Assembly (NCBI GenBank): GCA_036269455.1
Contig: DATARS010000251.1
Coordinates: forward strand, 1 to 8,984
Source: CF-96 sp036269455
Lineage (GTDB): Bacteria > Chloroflexota > Dormibacteria > Aeolococcales > Aeolococcaceae
Direction: 5' to 3'
DNA length: 8,984 nt
The position numbers and the translations under genes were made by a program. The notes beneath the pieces were generated by a model. It searched no databases. It was not told where the DNA came from and saw only the letters and a program-made list of their open reading frames with translations. Positions 6,991 to 8,984 of the stretch are shown one piece after another. Position 1 is the first letter of the stretch, and each line of letters starts with the position of its first letter.

Positions 6991-8887
6991 GCTCGTCGGG
7001 CGCGGACATCCCCAGGGTGCGCAGGGCGTCGCCGAGGGTCGCCCGGGTCGCGGCGGTCAGCGCGCGGCGGAAGCGCCGGCGCACCGGGTCCTCCTCGCGG
7101 ACGATCGGCGGGGTGTGCTCGTAGAAGTCGCTGAACGCCGAGGCGAGGCTGAAGGCGTAGACGGCGAGCACCACCGGGGCGAGTCCGGCCGCGGCCTCGG
7201 CCACCGCGATCGGATACGCCTCGATGCGGTGGAGCAGGGCGCGCTCGACCGGGAGCAGCTCGTCGGGGACCTCGACCGGGCCGTCCCCGGCATCGCCGGC
7301 GGTGCGGCGGAGGATGCCGGCGGCGCGCGCGTGGGCGTACTGCAGGTAGACGCCGGTGTCGCCGGTCACCCGCAGCGCCTCGTCGAAGTCGAAGGCGATG
7401 ATCTGGGTGAGCGAGAACTTCAGCAGGTAGTAGCGCACCGCCGCGGCGGCGAGGGCGCGGGCGGTCGCCGGGTCGCGCGCCTTGTCGCCGAGCTTGGCGA
7501 CGGCGAGGTCGAGCAGGTCGTCGGCGCGCACCTCGATGCCCCTGCGGCCGCTGAGCGCCACCACCGCGGGGCCGCCCTCGGCGACCTCGACGCCGAGCTC
7601 GCGCGCCGCCGCCGGGGTGAGCGCGACCACCTCGTAGGCGAGGTGGACGGAGTTCTCCGCCTGGTCGCGGTGACCGAGACGGTGCAGCGCGTCGCGCACC
7701 ACCCTCTGGAGATACGCCTGGCGGGCGTCGATGACGTTGACCACCCGCGCGGCGTGGCCGAAGCCGGCGTCGTCGAGGGTGGCGTCCGCCGCCGCGGCGG
7801 TGGTGGTCGCCGGCGAGGCGTCCTGGTCGGGGTGCCAGCGCCGGTAGTGGAAGTCGAGCCCGAGCAGGCCGAACTTCCAGAGCTGGTAGGCGATGTCCTT
7901 GGCGGTGTAGGTGGCGACGCCGTCGGACTTCACCAGCACCTTGGCGTCCTCGTCCTCGCCCTCGGCGGCGTCGTCCCAGGGCATCACCCAGCAGCCGGCG
8001 AGCTTGCCGGACTCGACGTGGACGATGGCGCCGGCGGCGCGCAGCTGCTCGAAGGCGTGGCGCCAGAAGCCGAGCTCGAGGATGTCGGACTCCCAGGTGA
8101 GCAGGTCGTAGCCGATGTCGAAGCGCGCCATGGTCGCGAGGTGGGCGTCGACCACCCGCGAGGCGAGCGTCTTGGCGAACTCCGCCACCTCGTTGTCGCG
8201 CTCCTCGATGGCGCGCAGGGTGGCGCGGCGTCGCTCGGCGAGCTCGGGCTCGGCCTCGTGGCGGCGGCTCACCTCGACGTAGGCGCGCGAGCAGAACTGG
8301 TCGAAGGGCTCGCCCTCGCGCGGCTCCAGACCGAGCTCGCGCACGCCGACGACCACGTCGGCGACCTGCACGCCGGTGTCGTCGATGTAGTCGTTGACCT
8401 CGACGCGGTGTCCGGTGCGGCGCAGCAGGCGGGCGACGGTGTCGCCGAGACAGGCGTTGCGCAGATGGCCGATGTGCGCCGCCTTGTTGGTGTTGATGTT
8501 GGTGTGCTCGACCAGGGTCTTGCCCGCCATCACCGCATAGCCGTACGGCGCCGGCAGCGGCGCATCGGGATCGCGCGCGAGGGCCTCGTCGATCACCTCC
8601 GGCGCCCAGCCGCGCTCATCCAGACGGGCGTTGACGTAGCTGCCGCTGGTGGTCCATTCCCGCACCCGGGGGACGTCCATCCCGGCGAGCACGTCGCGGA
8701 GCTCGCCGGCGATCACCGGTGGCGGTCTGCGCAGGGTGCGGGCCGCGCGCATCGCCGCCGGAGTCGACCAGTCGCCGAACTCGGGGCGCGCCGAGGGCTC
8801 CACCACCACCTCGACCTCGGGACCGCAGCCGAGCGCGTCGAGAGCGGAGCGGACGGCGCGGACCAGGTCGCCGTGGACGTCGGGCAT
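6986..8887 (-). CDS. argS: Arginyl-tRNA synthetase
   Basis: ArgRS is the cytosolic class I synthetase that joins arginine to tRNA-Arg using ATP; it needs the tRNA for amino-acid activation. The 633-residue protein has the N-terminal Add-1 tRNA-binding domain (about 1-110, with RPEFGDWSTPAAM). The Rossmann core begins at KTLVEHTNINTNKAAHIGHL, with the HIGH signature at 138-141 and VNDYIDDTGVQ at 164-174. SDGVATYTAKDIAYQLWKFG follows at 321-340. The KMSKS position reads ALSGRRG (444-450), a variant loop of the kind known in many ArgRS. The C-terminal DALR anticodon-binding domain runs from about 510 (TGVYLQYAHARAAGILRR) to DALRTLGMSAPDEL. About 35 residues between KFG and VVNVIDARQ (residues 341-381) are longer than in E. 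coli ArgRS. ATG 8887 is the first in-frame start that fits. The gene follows another minus-strand gene by 26 bases, so they may be cotranscribed. Confidence 0.97.
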   Translation of the reverse strand: MPDVHGDLVRAVRSALDALGCGPEVEVVVEPSARPEFGDWSTPAAMRAARTLRRPPPVIAGELRDVLAGMDVPRVREWTTSGSYVNARLDERGWAPEVIDEALARDPDAPLPAPYGYAVMAGKTLVEHTNINTNKAAHIGHLRNACLGDTVARLLRRTGHRVEVNDYIDDTGVQVADVVVGVRELGLEPREGEPFDQFCSRAYVEVSRRHEAEPELAERRRATLRAIEERDNEVAEFAKTLASRVVDAHLATMARFDIGYDLLTWESDILELGFWRHAFEQLRAAGAIVHVESGKLAGCWVMPWDDAAEGEDEDAKVLVKSDGVATYTAKDIAYQLWKFGLLGLDFHYRRWHPDQDASPATTTAAAADATLDDAGFGHAARVVNVIDARQAYLQRVVRDALHRLGHRDQAENSVHLAYEVVALTPAAARELGVEVAEGGPAVVALSGRRGIEVRADDLLDLAVAKLGDKARDPATARALAAAAVRYYLLKFSLTQIIAFDFDEALRVTGDTGVYLQYAHARAAGILRRTAGDAGDGPVEVPDELLPVERALLHRIEAYPIAVAEAAAGLAPVVLAVYAFSLASAFSDFYEHTPPIVREEDPVRRRFRRALTAATRATLGDALRTLGMSAPDEL

Positions 8888-8896
8888 GGCGGCGCA

Positions 8897-8902
8897 ACCA
8901 TA
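8897..8902 (-). promoter_or_regulatory. Candidate -10 element before argS
   Basis: TATGGT on the minus strand fits TANNNT and ends 9 bases before ATG 8887, in the 26-base gap after the upstream gene. There is no good Shine-Dalgarno sequence before argS, which would suit a nearly leaderless transcript. No good -35 is found at 17-18 bases, so this is weak. Confidence 0.25.
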
Positions 8903-8913
8903 GCGGGCAGGGG

Positions 8914-8984
8914 CTACTGGGTGACGAAGCTCCAGGTGCGCACCAGGCTCTGGCCATCGACGACCGCGCTGAGCGTGGCGGTGT
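8914..8984 (-). CDS. 3' end of an unidentified gene upstream of argS
   Basis: A minus-strand frame runs from the window edge through 22 codons to TAG at 8916-8914. It contains TLSAVVDGQSLVRTWSFVTQ at the C-terminus. The alternation of hydrophobic and polar residues with a DG turn looks like the last strands of a beta-sandwich, perhaps a secreted Ig-like or lipoprotein domain. Too little is visible to name it. It points the same way as argS and ends 26 bases before it. Confidence 0.5.
   Translation of the reverse strand, partial: TATLSAVVDGQSLVRTWSFVTQ

Overview
This window is very GC-rich, with coding sequence dominated by GCC, CTC, CGC, GAG and GAC codons. It carries ordinary bacterial housekeeping genes next to less usual ones. 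The composition, GTG and probable CTG starts, TANNNT-like -10 elements close to start codons, and a GH15 enzyme suggest a high-GC soil-type bacterium (Actinomycetota, Chloroflexota or Candidatus Dormibacterota-like). The sequence alone does not settle the phylum. I see no tRNA, rRNA, CRISPR array, insertion sequence or phage gene.

Layout. (1) 1-175: the 3' end of an unidentified + strand gene, whose last bases overlap the end of rsmG. (2) 168-2005, minus strand: an acyl-CoA dehydrogenase-fold gene followed by rsmG (16S rRNA G527 methyltransferase). The two appear translationally coupled through a CTGA overlap, with CTG as the likely rsmG start. (3) 2006-2165: a divergent intergenic region. 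(4) 2166-4795, plus strand: a 60-residue zinc-ribbon protein, a 517-residue protein joining a degenerate ParB-like domain to a Pro/Glu repeat linker and a duplicated C-terminal module, and a two-TM-helix protein with an Mrr-like nuclease domain. (5) 4796-5114: a gene-free stretch with a strong hairpin. (6) 5115-6965, plus strand: a GH15 glucoamylase/trehalase-type hydrolase. (7) 6986-8887, minus strand: argS, convergent with the GH15 gene and only 20 bases from it. (8) 8914-8984, minus strand: the 3' end of another gene just upstream of argS.

How the genes fit together. rsmG and argS are translation functions. The GH15 enzyme and the acyl-CoA dehydrogenase-fold protein are metabolic, with no visible shared pathway. 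The most unusual piece is the ParB-like/linker/duplicated-module protein followed 72 bases later by a membrane-anchored Mrr-like protein in which the expected QxK motif reads QCR. Whether these two work together is only a hypothesis. rsmG often lies beside parA/parB near oriC in other bacteria. Here the neighbouring ParB-like protein lacks a recognisable complete HTH domain and is probably not the chromosome-partitioning ParB.
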